Assembly (NCBI GenBank): GCA_021018815.1
Contig: JAITYX010000022.1
Location: 372,001 to 436,000, forward strand
Source: Talinum fruticosum
Lineage: Eukaryota; Streptophyta; Magnoliopsida; Caryophyllales; Talinaceae
Reading direction: 5' to 3'
Length of the DNA stretch: 64,000 bases
Below are positions 13,327-24,211 of this stretch, piece by piece. A model generated the notes under the pieces. The model was not told where the DNA came from, did not search any database, and saw only the letters and a program-made list of their open reading frames with translations. Position 1 is the stretch's first letter. The number at the start of each line of letters is the position of its first letter. The position numbers and the translations under genes are program-made.

Positions 13327-13601
13327 GTAGTATAGTAGTAGTAACAATAACAACAACAACAACAAGAACAATAATAATAATAATAATAATATGAGTTTAT
13401 AATTAGTTGTTATAGTGGTAGTTGTTATAACGGTTATAACTAGTTGTTATGAACTGTTATAGCGGTTATGAGCGGTTATGAGCGGTTATGAGCGGTTATA
13501 AGCGGTTATAAGCATTTATGAGAGGTTATGAGCGTTTACGAGCGTTTATTAGCGGTTAGCGGTTATAAAGGCTTTTATAAACGCTAATTTAAACAGAGCC
13601 C
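13095..13601. mobile_element. MITE-like element rich in AGCGGTTATAA repeats
   Basis: The ends are imperfect inverted repeats: GGTCTGTTCG...TTA...AGCG on the left, and the complement of GGGCTCTGTTTAAATTAGCG on the right. The interior consists of degenerate AGCGGTTATRA units on both sides of an (AAT)n/(AAC)n stretch. It sits between the Copia RNase H remnant and the 3' LTR. No clear target duplication was found, so the class (hAT or Mutator) is uncertain. Confidence 0.5.
13283..13392. repeat. (AAT)n / (AAC)n compound microsatellite
   Basis: AAT repeats pass into AGT, AAC and back to AAT units, in the middle of the MITE-like element. Confidence 0.95.
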
Positions 13602-13799
13602 ATTGTTTGGATCAAACGAAGTCATAAGTGGAACTATGAATAAGTGCACTATTTTTCCATCTAAACTGTAAACTATGAACATTTCTGTCTATAAGTTAAG
13701 GATGAGCATAGGCTCTTAATGAATTCATAACTCCCTATGGCGGTGTGAAATGGCACATTTGATGAATGATGTCAAGGTGAGGCCGCCTTTTATGGGAGT

Positions 13800-14334
13800 T
13801 GTAAGACCACACATGCGCCCGGGGGGCGCAGTGTCAAAAAGATCCGTTGGTTTTTGCGCAAATAAATTTTCATATTTTCAAAAATGGCTTAAATCATGCA
13901 TCGTTGATTTCATAATGAAGATTTTATGGCCGTTTTAATTGATTCTTTACGATTTTAGAACAAGAATATTTTCTTACCTTCCTATATTCTGATTTTTTGC
14001 TCCTTCTAATTTTGGACCCTTGAGGCGCTCTTTAAATACCAGTCTTCCGAGCATTCAAAGAAGACAGAAAATTATTCTTCCAGTTTTCATAAACAAAATC
14101 CTCACACAATTTCCTCTTGCTGGTTCGTCCCTAACTGATCACTTCTTAATGCCCGGAAGGGGATCGGTGTTCGCGTAAGCTAGAGACCACAGTTCGTATT
14201 AGCTCTGCATCGGTGGCTGGACGTATTTGGTTTTTAAGCTAGTAATTTTGGTGGCCACGCCGCGTTCTTCGATCAGATAAGTGTTTGTTTAATTCTCGTT
14301 ATTCTCTTAGTTATATGATTCTTTAATTCTAACA
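13800..14334 (+). repeat. 3' LTR of the Copia relic
   Basis: Begins TGTAAGACCACA and ends ATTCTAACA, giving the expected TG...CA termini. It matches 8491-9029 with scattered substitutions and small indels, which suggests an old insertion. Confidence 0.85.
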
Positions 14335-14481
14335 CAAGACATGTATCATCATTCATGTATAAATGAATGGGCGTATTAGTCACGGCTATCAACTCTGTAC
14401 TGGAAAACACGCATAAGACCCCAGTAAACAAGCCGAACACTGGTGACTTTGGAGGCCAAAGTCATTAGAGACTTTTCTACT

Positions 14482-14579
14482 TTGACCTAGTTAAGTATCT
14501 TTGCCGTGCCTATTAAGCCATCACAAATAAACTTCAAGTCCTTTTAAGGTCTTTTTCTACACAACTCCTTTTATATATA
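14482..14579 (+). promoter_or_regulatory. chitinase 2 promoter: W-box and TATA box
   Basis: TTGACC lies at 14482-14487. TATATATA at 14572-14579 lies about 80 bases before the ATG at 14657. The arrangement resembles the chitinase 1 promoter. Confidence 0.6.
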
Positions 14580-14656
14580 CATACCCCTTCCATTCCATAC
14601 TCGATCCATCATCTCCTCATCAAACCAAGCCAAACCAACCAAAAAACCCCAAAATC

Positions 14657-15539
14657 ATGGCAATCCCTTTGAAAATTATTATCTTTCCCATATCAGTTTT
14701 GTGCCTCATCGTATCAAATTTGATGGGTATCAGTAGTGGCATCTCAGTGCCTGACGTTGTGAATCAGGCATTTTTGATGGCATCATTGGTCAAGCTGATG
14801 CTAGTTGTGCAGGAAAAAATTTCTATACTCGAGACGCCTTCCTTAACGCCCTCAGTTCTTACCCTCAGTTTGGTTCGAGTTCAAATGATGACGATGCCAA
14901 GAGGGAAATCGCCATGTTTTTTGCCCATGCCTCTCATGAGACCTCAAGTAAGTCATTATGTTATGTGTGGTTCTTGATGTACTACTTCTGCTAACCACAA
15001 GCTATTGAATGAATAGTCTAGATATATTTTGATCGAGTAAATCAGAAATTAAGTTGAATATGATATTCGCGTAAAGTGTGTTCTCAAGTGACTAATGTAT
15101 TGTGTTAAACCTCTTGTTTTTTTCCAGATTTATGCTACATAGAGGAGATCAATGGACCCTCCGGGGACGCCTACTGTGACCCTAACTTCATCCAACAATA
15201 CCCATGCAACCCGAACAAGAAGTACTACGGAAGAGGCCCCCTTCAGATCTCATGGAACTACAACTATGGCGCGGCAGGGAACAACATTGGCTTCGATGGC
15301 TTGAACTCCCCGAAACAGTGGCTAACGATCCAGTCATCGCCTTCAAGACCGCCTTGTGGTACTGGGTCAACAACGTGGAATCAGTCGTTAGCCAGGGCTT
15401 CGGAGCCACCATCAGGGCTATCAATGGTGACGTTGAATGCGATGGCAAGAGGCCTGATTTAGTCAACGCTCGTATTCAGTTGTACCAGACGTATTGCTCT
15501 GATTTTGGGATCGCTCCTGGGGATAATCTTTCGTGCTAA
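14657..15539 (+). CDS. GH19 chitinase without hevein domain, two exons, two apparent frameshifts
   Basis: A paralogue of the chitinase at 3.6 kb. Exon 1 is 14657-14947 and exon 2 is 15128-15539, with the intron at the same phase-1 position. A signal peptide of about 28 residues leads straight into GISVPDVV, the start of the GH19 domain, so the chitin-binding domain and linker are absent. The catalytic HET is conserved just before the splice and CYIEEI just after it. The frame breaks at a T5 run (14771-14775, where six T would give AFFDGIIG) and at a C4 run (15308-15311, where five C would give LNSPETV). With those corrections the length is about 234 residues. A poly(A) signal AATAAA follows at 15608. 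Exon 2 is otherwise open and well conserved, which argues for a functional gene with sequence errors over a pseudogene. Confidence 0.82.
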
Positions 15540-15659
15540 ATGCTATAAGATGCTCGTCGATGGCACTATATAGTCATCCTTGCTCGTGTTATACCGAAGA
15601 ATTCATAAATAAAACATGGCCCGGGTCCATAGTTCTCGACATATCGCACATAAACGATG

Positions 15660-16440
15660 TGTTCTTATTGGTGTTATATATCATACAGGTTCATTTGAGA
15701 ATTGACATATAATATAGGATATAAATACTATTTAAAGAGTTTTAGTTTGTCTTTCTTACTTTATTTTTCATCTATTTATAAGTTGATGTACAAGTAATTT
15801 CAATAATCTCATGTTTCTCCATGATTAGAGCTCGGGTAACGAGTCGGGATGGGCTAGAGTCAACCCATTACTGTAAAGGGTCGGGGTGAATTAGCAAAAA
15901 AGGTAAATGGGTCGTATCGGGCTGGGTTATGGGCGACCCGATCATAATTCGCCTACGATCCTTTACTGTAATGGGACAATTAGATTAATCTTAATTGAAT
16001 TTCATTGTATATTTGATTTAATTTTAAGCAAAATAAACAACTAGCAGAAACAACATCACATTATAGTAAGATCTCATGAGCTCAAAATCAGCACAATCCG
16101 CAGAACATCGTATTATATCAAGTTAATCAGATAATATAACTTGTGAAAATTTATTTTTAAGTTAAAAAGGAAAAAACAATAAACGTAAAAAATATAGTTT
16201 TGTTCATTAATCATTACTGTGAAAGGAGCAGCTTGTGGGCTGTGGCGAGAGGGTAAAATGTAAGTAGATTGTCGCAATGCTGATTTTCTCTCTCCTCCCC
16301 GCAGAGCCAGCGTCGATAACTCACCCCATCATACCTCAAAGAAGCCCACCCACCACCGTCCTTTCTTTCTCTCTAACTTCCTTTTTCTTCCCATAATTTT
16401 TTTTAAAAAAAGGAAAACTAAACACTAATACCCTAATTCT
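15660..16440. other. intergenic region before the second Copia relic
   Basis: AT-rich, with GGGT-containing short repeats at 15840-15990. A pyrimidine-rich stretch at 16260-16440 resembles a 5' leader. No 5' LTR could be identified. Confidence 0.4.
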
Positions 16441-16452
16441 TCAGCCGTTACC

Positions 16453-16749
16453 ATGGCCACCACCACCAGTGGGTTTTCCTCCTCAGCCACGCCTGCTATC
16501 TTTGACGAGGAACCACCGTCACAGGTGATTGCTGAGGAGTTGACGGTCGCTGCACCACCACCAGGTTTCCCTCTCTCCTCCTCTCTGCCTAAGGTTCTCT
16601 TCTCTTCGCCGTCGCCGACCAGCCATGACCCAATGACTGTGCCGCCTTCGCCCAGCCTGCCGTCGCCGTACCTTTCCTTTTCCGGCATCCCTGCGAATCA
16701 ACTCCATGTCTCCTCGCCGTTTGGGTTGCGCCACACTCGGTTTCCTTAG
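16453..16749 (+). other. Pro/Ser-rich open frame of unknown origin
   Basis: A 98-codon frame starting MATTTSG in a good context (ACCATGG), rich in Pro and Ser, which runs to a stop before the Copia gag remnant. No family is recognised. It may be the decayed N-terminal or leader part of the Copia relic, or chance. It is more GC-rich than its surroundings. Confidence 0.25.
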
Positions 16750-16924
16750 AGTTTCAGCCGCCACCACCGTCCTCCCTTGCTGCTGACGACTACAGTGACA
16801 GCCCTTGGCATGTTGTTTCCACTCTCCTTCCCGGTCTCCCATCCATAAACCTAACTTGTGGACTTTGAATATTCGAACCTATATTACAACTGTTCTTTAA
16901 AAATTCGATGAATTTTTTTTTATC

Positions 16925-17870
16925 ATGGAAGACCCAAGTTATTTCTTTTTGGTTATGCACCAACTCTTTGGTATTTTGGATGGTTCGATTAATCAACCTC
17001 CTCCCTTTGTGACTCTTTCAACGGGTATGCAGCAGGCTAATCATGCCTATTCGCATTGGCTTCGCCTCGATCAACTTATTCCGGCTTGGTTATTTGCCAC
17101 TGTATCCAAGGATCACCTTACTGACATTCGTGATCTGCCACATTCGTTACTTATATGGCAACGTCTTGAGTCCCGGTTCAATGCTTCAAGTCTTGCTAGG
17201 GCTATGGAGCTGAAGCGTCTTCTGATCTATGGAGGATTTTCTTTGTAGCGTTAAGACCATTGCTGATTCTCTTACAGCCATTCAGCCACCACGTCTCTGA
17301 TATGGATCTCATTCAGCATACTCTCCATGCTTTGGATCCTGATTACGATAGTTTTGTAGACACCCTTACTCACTTGCTTGGTGTGTTGACTTTTGATGAG
17401 GTTCGCACCAAACTTTTGGTGCAGGAACGTGTTTAGTTTCTCAAACGTCGTAATCAAGGCTCTCTTTCTCACTCGACGTTTGCTGTCTCCACTACGCCAT
17501 CGGATGACATGAATTTTGCTGCACCCTCCAATCGTGGAAGAGGTCGGAACCATCGCAATAATCGCGTGAGGCATCACAATCGCAACAATAACAAAGGGAA
17601 GAACAACAACAACTACTCTTCTACATCTTCAACAGCCCCTGAGGGTATGCCTGTAGGTTCTGTTTTATGTAATTCAGATGTATCATCATCTCATATTTTT
17701 TGCGCTCCTGCTTCTGCTACTACCCTTTCTCTTGCAGGTAATGAGTCATTTGAGGGGTGTTGGGTTCTGGTCCTAATGTTTTGTGTCAGATTTGTCATTC
17801 TTCAGGTTACACTCGCTGTTTTGTGTCCTGCTCGCTATCATACTCGCCTCAACAATTCTCTTCTCGTCCT
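16925..17870 (+). pseudogene. Copia gag pseudogene (second element)
   Basis: The frame 16925-17248 contains YSHWLRLDQLIPAW and LPHSLLIWQRLESRF, typical of the plant Copia gag. It continues in other frames (DPDYDSFVDTLTHLLG near 17340) to a basic Asn/Arg-rich stretch (17515-17620). A zinc-knuckle remnant, CQICHSSGYTRC, lies near 17787-17825. Stops separate the pieces. Confidence 0.72.
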
Positions 17871-17910
17871 TGCCACTTTTGGTCCTATTGAGCCTAGTGT
17901 TTGGGTGTAA

Positions 17911-19270
17911 ATGATGTATATTATATGCCTCCTAACACATGTTTTTGGCTCGTAAATAATATAATTTTATGATTTTTACTTCTTTTATTTACTTTTGTAA
18001 GAAATAAGCCAAACTGAACAACTTGCGGATAATAGAGCGAAAATGATGATGATTTCGGCAAACCAAGCTTCAAAGATACATATTCAATTTGTCGTAGCCA
18101 TGTTGGAAAATCCGCAAGCCCATGTGAAAGTTCCGCAAGAGTTTTGAAAGTTCGAAATAAAGTTTCGGAATCACCGCACACTCAAAGTTCAAGTATTTGT
18201 GGCATTCCGGGACCCAAGAAGAACCTCTAGAGGACCCTTCAAAGTAATCACAAGTCGCCAAGATCACCTCATACTAGTCCCCGGTGCCGCCCAACGAAAG
18301 TCAAAGCAAGAAAAGGCCATTTGGAGGCCCCACGGCCTGCCCACAGGCCATGGCACAGCTTGTGGAAGTGCCCACGTTCTGACCCATGGCCGTGGGACAG
18401 GCCGTGGTGGCCCTGTTTTGGGCAATTTTCTATTTTTCAGCCAGAGACTTGGCACGGTCATGCCCGTGCCACTTGGCACGACTGTGCCAAGGCCCCACGA
18501 CTCATTTTGACTATTTTAAAGTTATTTAAACCGGCTTTTAGCGACATCTTGGAGGAGGCTTCTTAAAGAGAGCCCCTTGCTTAGGGTTTAGGAGTTAGAT
18601 TAAAATTTATAGTTAGCCAAAGTAAAATTTAATTAGGGAGATTAATTAGATTAGATTAGTGTAGATTTGGGTTGAAGATTGTAAACTATGGAGCTTTGGA
18701 GCTTATATGGCTAAGCTTTCTTCTTCTCTCTCTATTTATTTCTTACTTTATTCTGGTTCATTTTGTTAGATTAATGTTAGTTTAGATAATGTTTTGTTTA
18801 AATGTTTGCTATTTTTCTTGTTGATTTATGTTCATTTGTTTGATTTATGCAAGTTAGTTTAGTTTTCTCTTTCCTCTCCATGCTTATTTGCTATGTTGCT
18901 AGTTTAGACTTTACCTTGAATTTTCTCATGTTTAATGAATAGTTTGGTTGAATTGTGTTGTGATTAGCCCTTTGATGGCTAGTTAGTCATGTATTAGGTT
19001 TAGTTACACCCAATTTATGCTTGTAAATTTGAGTTTTTACTCGTGCCTACCAAGTGTTCGATGAAATGTTTGAAAGAGTTTTCATCTATGTTGAGCCACC
19101 TTTTTAACTTTAATTTAGTTTTCATTACTTAATTTTCCCACATCTTTGATTCGGCCTAGCTTGAACCGCTCGAATTAGGCTCCAATATTTGAAACCCTAC
19201 TCCCTGTGGTTCGACACCCTCGAATACTCACTCGAGGTCACTTTCATTTCGAGCCGTAGAAATTGCGATG
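17911..19270 (+). mobile_element. LTR-like insertion splitting the second Copia relic
   Basis: About 1.36 kb of noncoding sequence lies exactly between the gag zinc knuckle and the protease remnant, where an intact Copia element would be continuous. Its 3' part (TTCGATGAAATGTTTGAAAGAG near 19055, ATTTGAAACCCTACTCCCTGTGG near 19180) parallels the LTR-like sequence at 7.9-8.4 kb. A GC-rich block (18290-18510) is followed by a leader-like region. It is best read as a solo Gypsy-type LTR. Exact borders and target duplication were not found. Confidence 0.5.
18290..18510. other. GC-rich block with CGTGCC/GGCACG inverted motifs
   Basis: An island of high GC in an AT-rich setting. It has repeated GGCC, CCACGG, GGCACG and CGTGCC words in both orientations, able to form hairpins. 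Overlapping long frames on both strands here are a consequence of composition. Confidence 0.5.
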
Positions 19271-19279
19271 AACACCCGA

Positions 19280-21600
19280 GTAAGACCCTTTGATATCCAG
19301 GACTCAGCTGCTGTGTCTCATATGACCCCTAACGAAGGTATACTTTCTTCTAAGACTCCTTATTTCGGTTCGATGATGTTGTTGTTGGTAATGATGATCT
19401 GTTACCCATTTCTAATGTCGGCAAATTTAGCATTCAAACTCACAGTCGTCCGCTTACACTTCGATATGTTTTTCATGTTCCGAGTTGAAACACAATATGT
19501 TGTATGTGCGTCGTCTATGTTGTGACAATTATTGTTATGTTCAATTTATCGATTCTTCCTTTTACGTTAAGGACAACAAAACCCATAATGTCCTTTTACG
19601 GGGCTCTAGCTTTGGTCATGTATATCCCTTTCGTGTTTGTGCTTCTTCCAAGGCCATCCCGACTTTAGTCTGTGATGCATGATTCCGGAGAAGTGTGGCA
19701 TCAAAGAGTAAAGTTATTATCGCTCCTATTTTTCATAACACTTACGTCACGTGTCATCTTGCTAAGTCTCGAAATTGCCTTTTTCTTTAGTTGAACATTG
19801 TTCTCGTACTCCTTATTATTCATTCCGATGTTTGGGAGGCTCCCAGTGATTCTCGTTAAACTATTTCATTATTATGTGATTTTTGTGGATGATTTTTCTC
19901 GCTTCACGTGGTTGTATCCAATGAAACGAAAGTCTAAAGTCCGACATATTTTCTTACAGTTTCAAAAATTAGTTGAAAATAAGTTTGACAGAAAGATTAA
20001 AATTTTTTAATCGATGGGGGCAAGGAGTTAGATAATACTCCTCTTAAAGAACATTGTTTATTGCATGGGATTTTGTTTCGTAAATCGTGCCCTCGATACT
20101 TAGGCTCAAAATGGTGTTGCTTGAGCATAAACACAAACATATTTTGGAAATGGTGCTACTTTTCTCATTCGGTCTATGTTACCTTCTCATTTTTGAGCTG
20201 AAGCTTCTCTTACTGTTGTTTTCACTATTAATCATTTACCCACACCCATTCTTGACAGCAAAAGTTCGTTTAAAAAGTTGTTTTGTCGTGCCCCCGATTA
20301 CACCTTTTATGAACCTTTGGTTGTGCATGTTTTCCAATTTTTACGGCTTCTTCGCCAATAAACTTCAACCTAGGTCTGTTCAATGTGTTTTTCTAGGGTA
20401 TGCTCGTCCATATAAGGGCTTTCATTGTTTTGATCCTATTTCGTGCACACTTTATATAAGTCGACATGTTCGGTTTCAAGAAAACAGTTTTCCTTTTCAA
20501 ACTCTGACATCTAGGCCCTCCTCGTTGCCACCTGACTATACTCGGTTAGTGAATGATATTCTATTTATCACTCATACTTCTTCGGTGCCTACTCCTTCCG
20601 GTTCTTCGCTCCGCTATTTGCTCCATTGCGGTCTTCTCGTCTCCATCCAACCTACAACGTTTGTTCCGCTTGAGCCTCGCTGACATATCTACTTCGTGTG
20701 TTCGCCGGTGGTCTCTCCTTCTTCTCTGGTGTCTCCTCGTGTGTCCTCGGTCACCCCTTCTCATGACTTTTCCACTATAGTCTCGTCCCCGTTGGTCTAT
20801 TCTCCTGTGTCTTCTTCTTCGTGTACGTTGCCTCTTCCTCTTGTGTTTTCTTTTGACCGTTCGACGATAGTTCCTACTACTAACGTTCATCCTATGCGGA
20901 CTAGGTCCAAATCGGGGATTACTAAGCCTAAACAAATCTTGTCCCTAACTGTCGGTTGTTCCGAGTCGAACCCTCTTCTTTTAAAGAAGCCATTAGGAAC
21001 CCTAAGTAGAAGCTGGCAATGACTGATAAGTTTGATGCTTTAATTGCCAACAATATATGGGAACTTGTTCCTCTTCCGCATAACATAATGCGGTTGCGAG
21101 TAAGTGGATGTATAAGATCAAGTATCATTCGATGGAGTCCGTAAAACGTTATAAGGCTAGGACTGGTTGCTGCAGGTAATCATCGACGAGCGGTATTGAT
21201 TTTCATGAGATTTTTTTCTTGTTGTTCGTCCCGCCACAATCCGCCTTGTCTTATCCCTAACCATCTCTCATGATTAGTATATTAGACAGCTTGATGTAAA
21301 GAATGCTTTTCTTCGTGGCATTCTTACCGAAACTGTCTACATGCGTAAACCTCCGGCTTTGCCGATTCGCGTTATCCCAATCATGTGTGTCATTTGAAAA
21401 AAGCTATATAAGGTCCGAAGCAAGCTCCTTGCACTTGGTTTCATCATTTCGGTAGCTTCCTGCTCACGCATGGTTTCTCCTGCGATCAATTTGACCCCTC
21501 CATGTTCGTTCTTCGATCCACTTCTCATACCCTTGTTTCTCCTTCTTTATGTTGTTGACATTATCCTTAATGGTAGCTCGATACCATGTGAAGAAATTGG
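19280..21600 (+). pseudogene. Copia pol pseudogene (second element, truncated)
   Basis: A protease remnant (DSAAVSHMTPNEG, with the active-site Gly changed to Ala) lies at 19300-19340. A GAG-pre-integrase-like stretch lies near 19480-19690. An integrase remnant (FVDDFSRFTWLYP, 19875-19915) is followed by CVFLGYARPYKGF near 20380. Reverse transcriptase remnants lie at about 20985-21540 ([20 protein letters not shown]). The alignment ends within RT, so RNase H and the 3' LTR appear missing. There are many stops and frameshifts. Confidence 0.75.
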
Positions 21601-21733
21601 TTTATGCAACTCGCACAATCTGGGAGCCCCGACGTTATATTTGTAGGAAAAATTATACAAACAAATTACATTATTAATCCTTATCCTCTATTACAAACAA
21701 ACCTCACCCCAATCTCATTCCCCACTTGAGACA

Positions 21734-22150
21734 ATGGAGGGCAACCACCAACCGTTGTCGCCGTAGCCACCTACTCCGGCGGCCCTGCCGTTGTCGATGA
21801 CCACAGGATACCCCCGTAGCCATCGTACCACCACCTCCTTCAACAGCGAGCAACAACAACCCCGGATGTTCCAGTCATACCAGCACCAAGAGATCGAACA
21901 AGTTAACGATTTCAAAAAGCACCGGTTGCCATTGCCGCGGATCAAGGAGATCATGAAAGCCGAAGATGTCCGTATGATCTCCGCTACAGCCCCATTTCTC
22001 TTCTCCAAGGCTTACGAGCTTTTCATTCTGGAACTCACAATTCAGTCATGGCTTTCACATCGAGGAAAACAAGCGTAGAACTCTCCGGAAGAACGACTTC
22101 CGCACTGCGATTACTCATACGGATATTTTCGATTCTGCAGTAAATCTTTT
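21734..22150 (+). pseudogene. NF-YC: NF-YC (HAP5) transcription factor subunit, pseudogene
   Basis: The reading from ATG 21734 resembles the C subunit of the CCAAT-binding factor NF-Y. A Gln-rich N-terminal part leads to [12 protein letters not shown] and then the histone-fold core ([35 protein letters not shown]). A stop (TAG, 21764) interrupts codon 11. After QSWL a +1 shift (CTTTC near 22050) breaks the frame, and the rest of the fold ([17 protein letters not shown]) is readable in the next frame before similarity ends. No introns are seen, but plant NF-YC genes are often intronless, so a retrocopy cannot be told from a DNA copy. The family match is strong; loss of function is likely. Confidence 0.8.
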
Positions 22151-22159
22151 TAATGTTTC

Positions 22160-23100
22160 GGTGAACTTTTTTTATTGTAAAATGAACCTTTTCATTTTTG
22201 ACATGTGAACTTTAAATAACTTTTTACAAAGGATGTATCTATCAATATATAATCGGTTGTATAATTTTAGATAACAATTTGTTATGAAGATATTAATTTT
22301 TAAGAAAAATTTTGATCTAAGTTGGTAAATATTAAATTTTTAATGCGAATTTATAAGTTTACAAAATGAACCTTTATATATGTTTAATGAACTATTATGT
22401 CTATTTCATGAACCTTTTTTTTTTTTAAATGATGAACCTTTTTCGGATGATGTATCTAGCAACACACACCGGGTGTATAATGGAAGCATTGTCTCTTCCT
22501 CGCTTTCTCTCTCTTCAAATCCTCCCTTACATCGTCCCTTCCTCCTCGAGACATCCAATTCGAATCAAAGAGTAGCTCGAGCCTTGCGATTTCACCTATG
22601 GCAATTGCATTATAGTCAAGATTTACGAGATTATATGGAGGAAGGGCGACAGAGCTCCAATTTGTGAGGGAGCGGAGAGCAAGAGGAAAGAGAGAGGGAG
22701 AGAGTTGGACTGGTTGGTAGAATTAGGTGGTGAATAAGGGTCGATTATATGACACATTAATGATCCGTTAACAACCCACTTTTAAGTGATCCTTTACGGC
22801 TTGACCCTCTCATTAACAAAATAGACTTTGACTCTTTTCTTTTGGCCCGACCCTGCTGATCTAATGGGGCCCTTGTCCATTACCCAACCCTATCCATAAT
22901 TATGGGGTTAGCTAAACTGATAATAAGAGTAGCTCGCTAGACATATACTAGGGGCTCTAGAGCTAGTATGGCTATATATATATATATATATGAAAAATAA
23001 TAGTCAAGCTGAAGAAGGTTAAATAATATTCTTAAAAAATAAGGATAAAATATGTCAATGAAGACATATGAAAATATTCCAAATATAAAGTATCTTTCCA
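22160..23100. other. intergenic, with an imperfect direct repeat
   Basis: TGAACCTTTT...GGATGTATCTA...GTGTATAAT-like blocks occur at 22187-22265 and again at 22425-22485. A purine-rich stretch at 22670-22705 and a short (TA)n at 22975-22990 follow. The frame 22380-22667 matches no family I know. Confidence 0.4.
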
Positions 23101-23103
23101 AAA

Positions 23104-23156
23104 GTTAACCAGGACTAGGAAGCACCGATGCCATCAATGGCAAGGCCAAGTGCGAT
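23104..23156 (+). pseudogene. GH19 chitinase exon 2 fragment (relic)
   Basis: About 53 bases resemble the same stretch of both chitinases: GTTAACCAGGACTAGGAAGC against GTTAGCCAGGGCTTCGGAGC of chitinase 2, then GCCATCAATGG and TGCGAT. This covers the conserved [11 protein letters not shown]...CD segment. A one-base and a three-base gap break it. Nothing else of the gene is recognisable on either side. Confidence 0.5.
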
Positions 23157-23539
23157 CTCCTGACACTAACAACAGTGATCATTAATTTTACTAGAAATTC
23201 CACGTTGAGCTTGACAAGCAAATCGTTCGGCTTAATTAGGTACAGATCGGATTAAGTTCTAATCAAATTATATTTGGAGTAGAGGATATCGTATTTTGGA
23301 TCAGGTGAAATTTAATTAAATTTGACTTTAGGTCAATTAATGTTTGATCTTATAAAACGAAACAACTTTGTACAAAATTTCGAATCATATTTAATTTGAT
23401 TTGCATCAATTCAATTTCATATTAATTTTTGGGAGAGTTTGTCCCAAATATCACATAAAATAATGAGTGTGAATCATTTAATTTGGGCTTCAAATTTATG
23501 ATAAGTTTTACTAGGTATAATTAGGGGGTTAACTGGTTG

Positions 23540-23710
23540 TCCGATAACTCCGATGTGGGAGCGTTTCTTGTTGACCAAGAATCGGTCTAATTTTAAGTTT
23601 ATGCCCTTTTTGCTTCAAGTGCCAGAGCGAATCCATGAGGTCATCTCACGCGGTTTACTTAAGCTTACGTATGTAACGCTGACCAACTACTACAAGGTTT
23701 TTGCACCAAA
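23540..23710. promoter_or_regulatory. orphan copy of a PIPL upstream module (W-box)
   Basis: Matches the region upstream of the first peptide gene. GTGGGAGCGTTTCTTGTTGA and CATGAGGTCATCTCACGCGG here correspond to GTGGGGGACGTTCCTTGTTG and CATGAGGTCATCTTACGCGG at 24661-24775. It includes TTGACC at 23572-23577. No peptide gene lies beside it, so it looks like the upstream remnant of a lost copy. Confidence 0.6.
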
Positions 23711-24211
23711 AAAATTACCACATGTTACAATGAGATTTTTGGATGACTTATACGAAGGATATTTTAAAATCGATGTTTGACGGAATGATTTTTGAAGTTC
23801 TTTTGTTAAATTTTACGTAGGTTTAAAAATTTTATCTTTTTTTTTTTAAGTTTATAAGAATCACAAAGAACAAACAATATAATGAAGAAAGCAAAATTTA
23901 AATTGGAGTTTAATGGAATTCGAATATCCATTTTAATCAATATACCAAGACCTCATATAACGTTATTTTACAATAATAATAGTCATCACAATCTTAAAAT
24001 CCTAAGAATATAGATAAAATAGTACTCACAAATTAAAAAAATAATTATTTTCTTCATTTGCAATTAGTTATACAAAAAAGATATAAATTAAATAAATAAT
24101 ACAATGTATTCTATAGTAAACTCCTATATTTTTCTAAAATAAAAATTAAAAAACCCTATATACAAGATATATCAATCTAATGACTTCCTAAACAAAATTG
24201 AAACTAGTTAG

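Larger units (their letters stand above)
8491..14334 (+). mobile_element. decayed Copia-type LTR retrotransposon with both LTRs
   Basis: Two direct repeats of about 535-540 bases flank a pol-like region whose order (protease, integrase, reverse transcriptase, RNase H) is that of Copia elements. All open frames are broken by stops and frameshifts, so the element is dead. A MITE-like repeat (13095-13601) sits between RNase H and the 3' LTR. The 5 bases after the 3' LTR (CAAGA) do not match those before the 5' LTR, so the target duplication is lost or a border is off. Confidence 0.85.

Noticed and set aside
18199..18566. Overlapping frames in the GC-rich LTR-like block
   Set aside because: Caused by high GC and few stops; no domain, and overlapping on both strands.
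20561..20935. 124-residue Arg-rich frame on the minus strand
   Set aside because: Antisense to the Ser-rich linker of the second Copia relic; the Arg content comes from composition and no family is matched.
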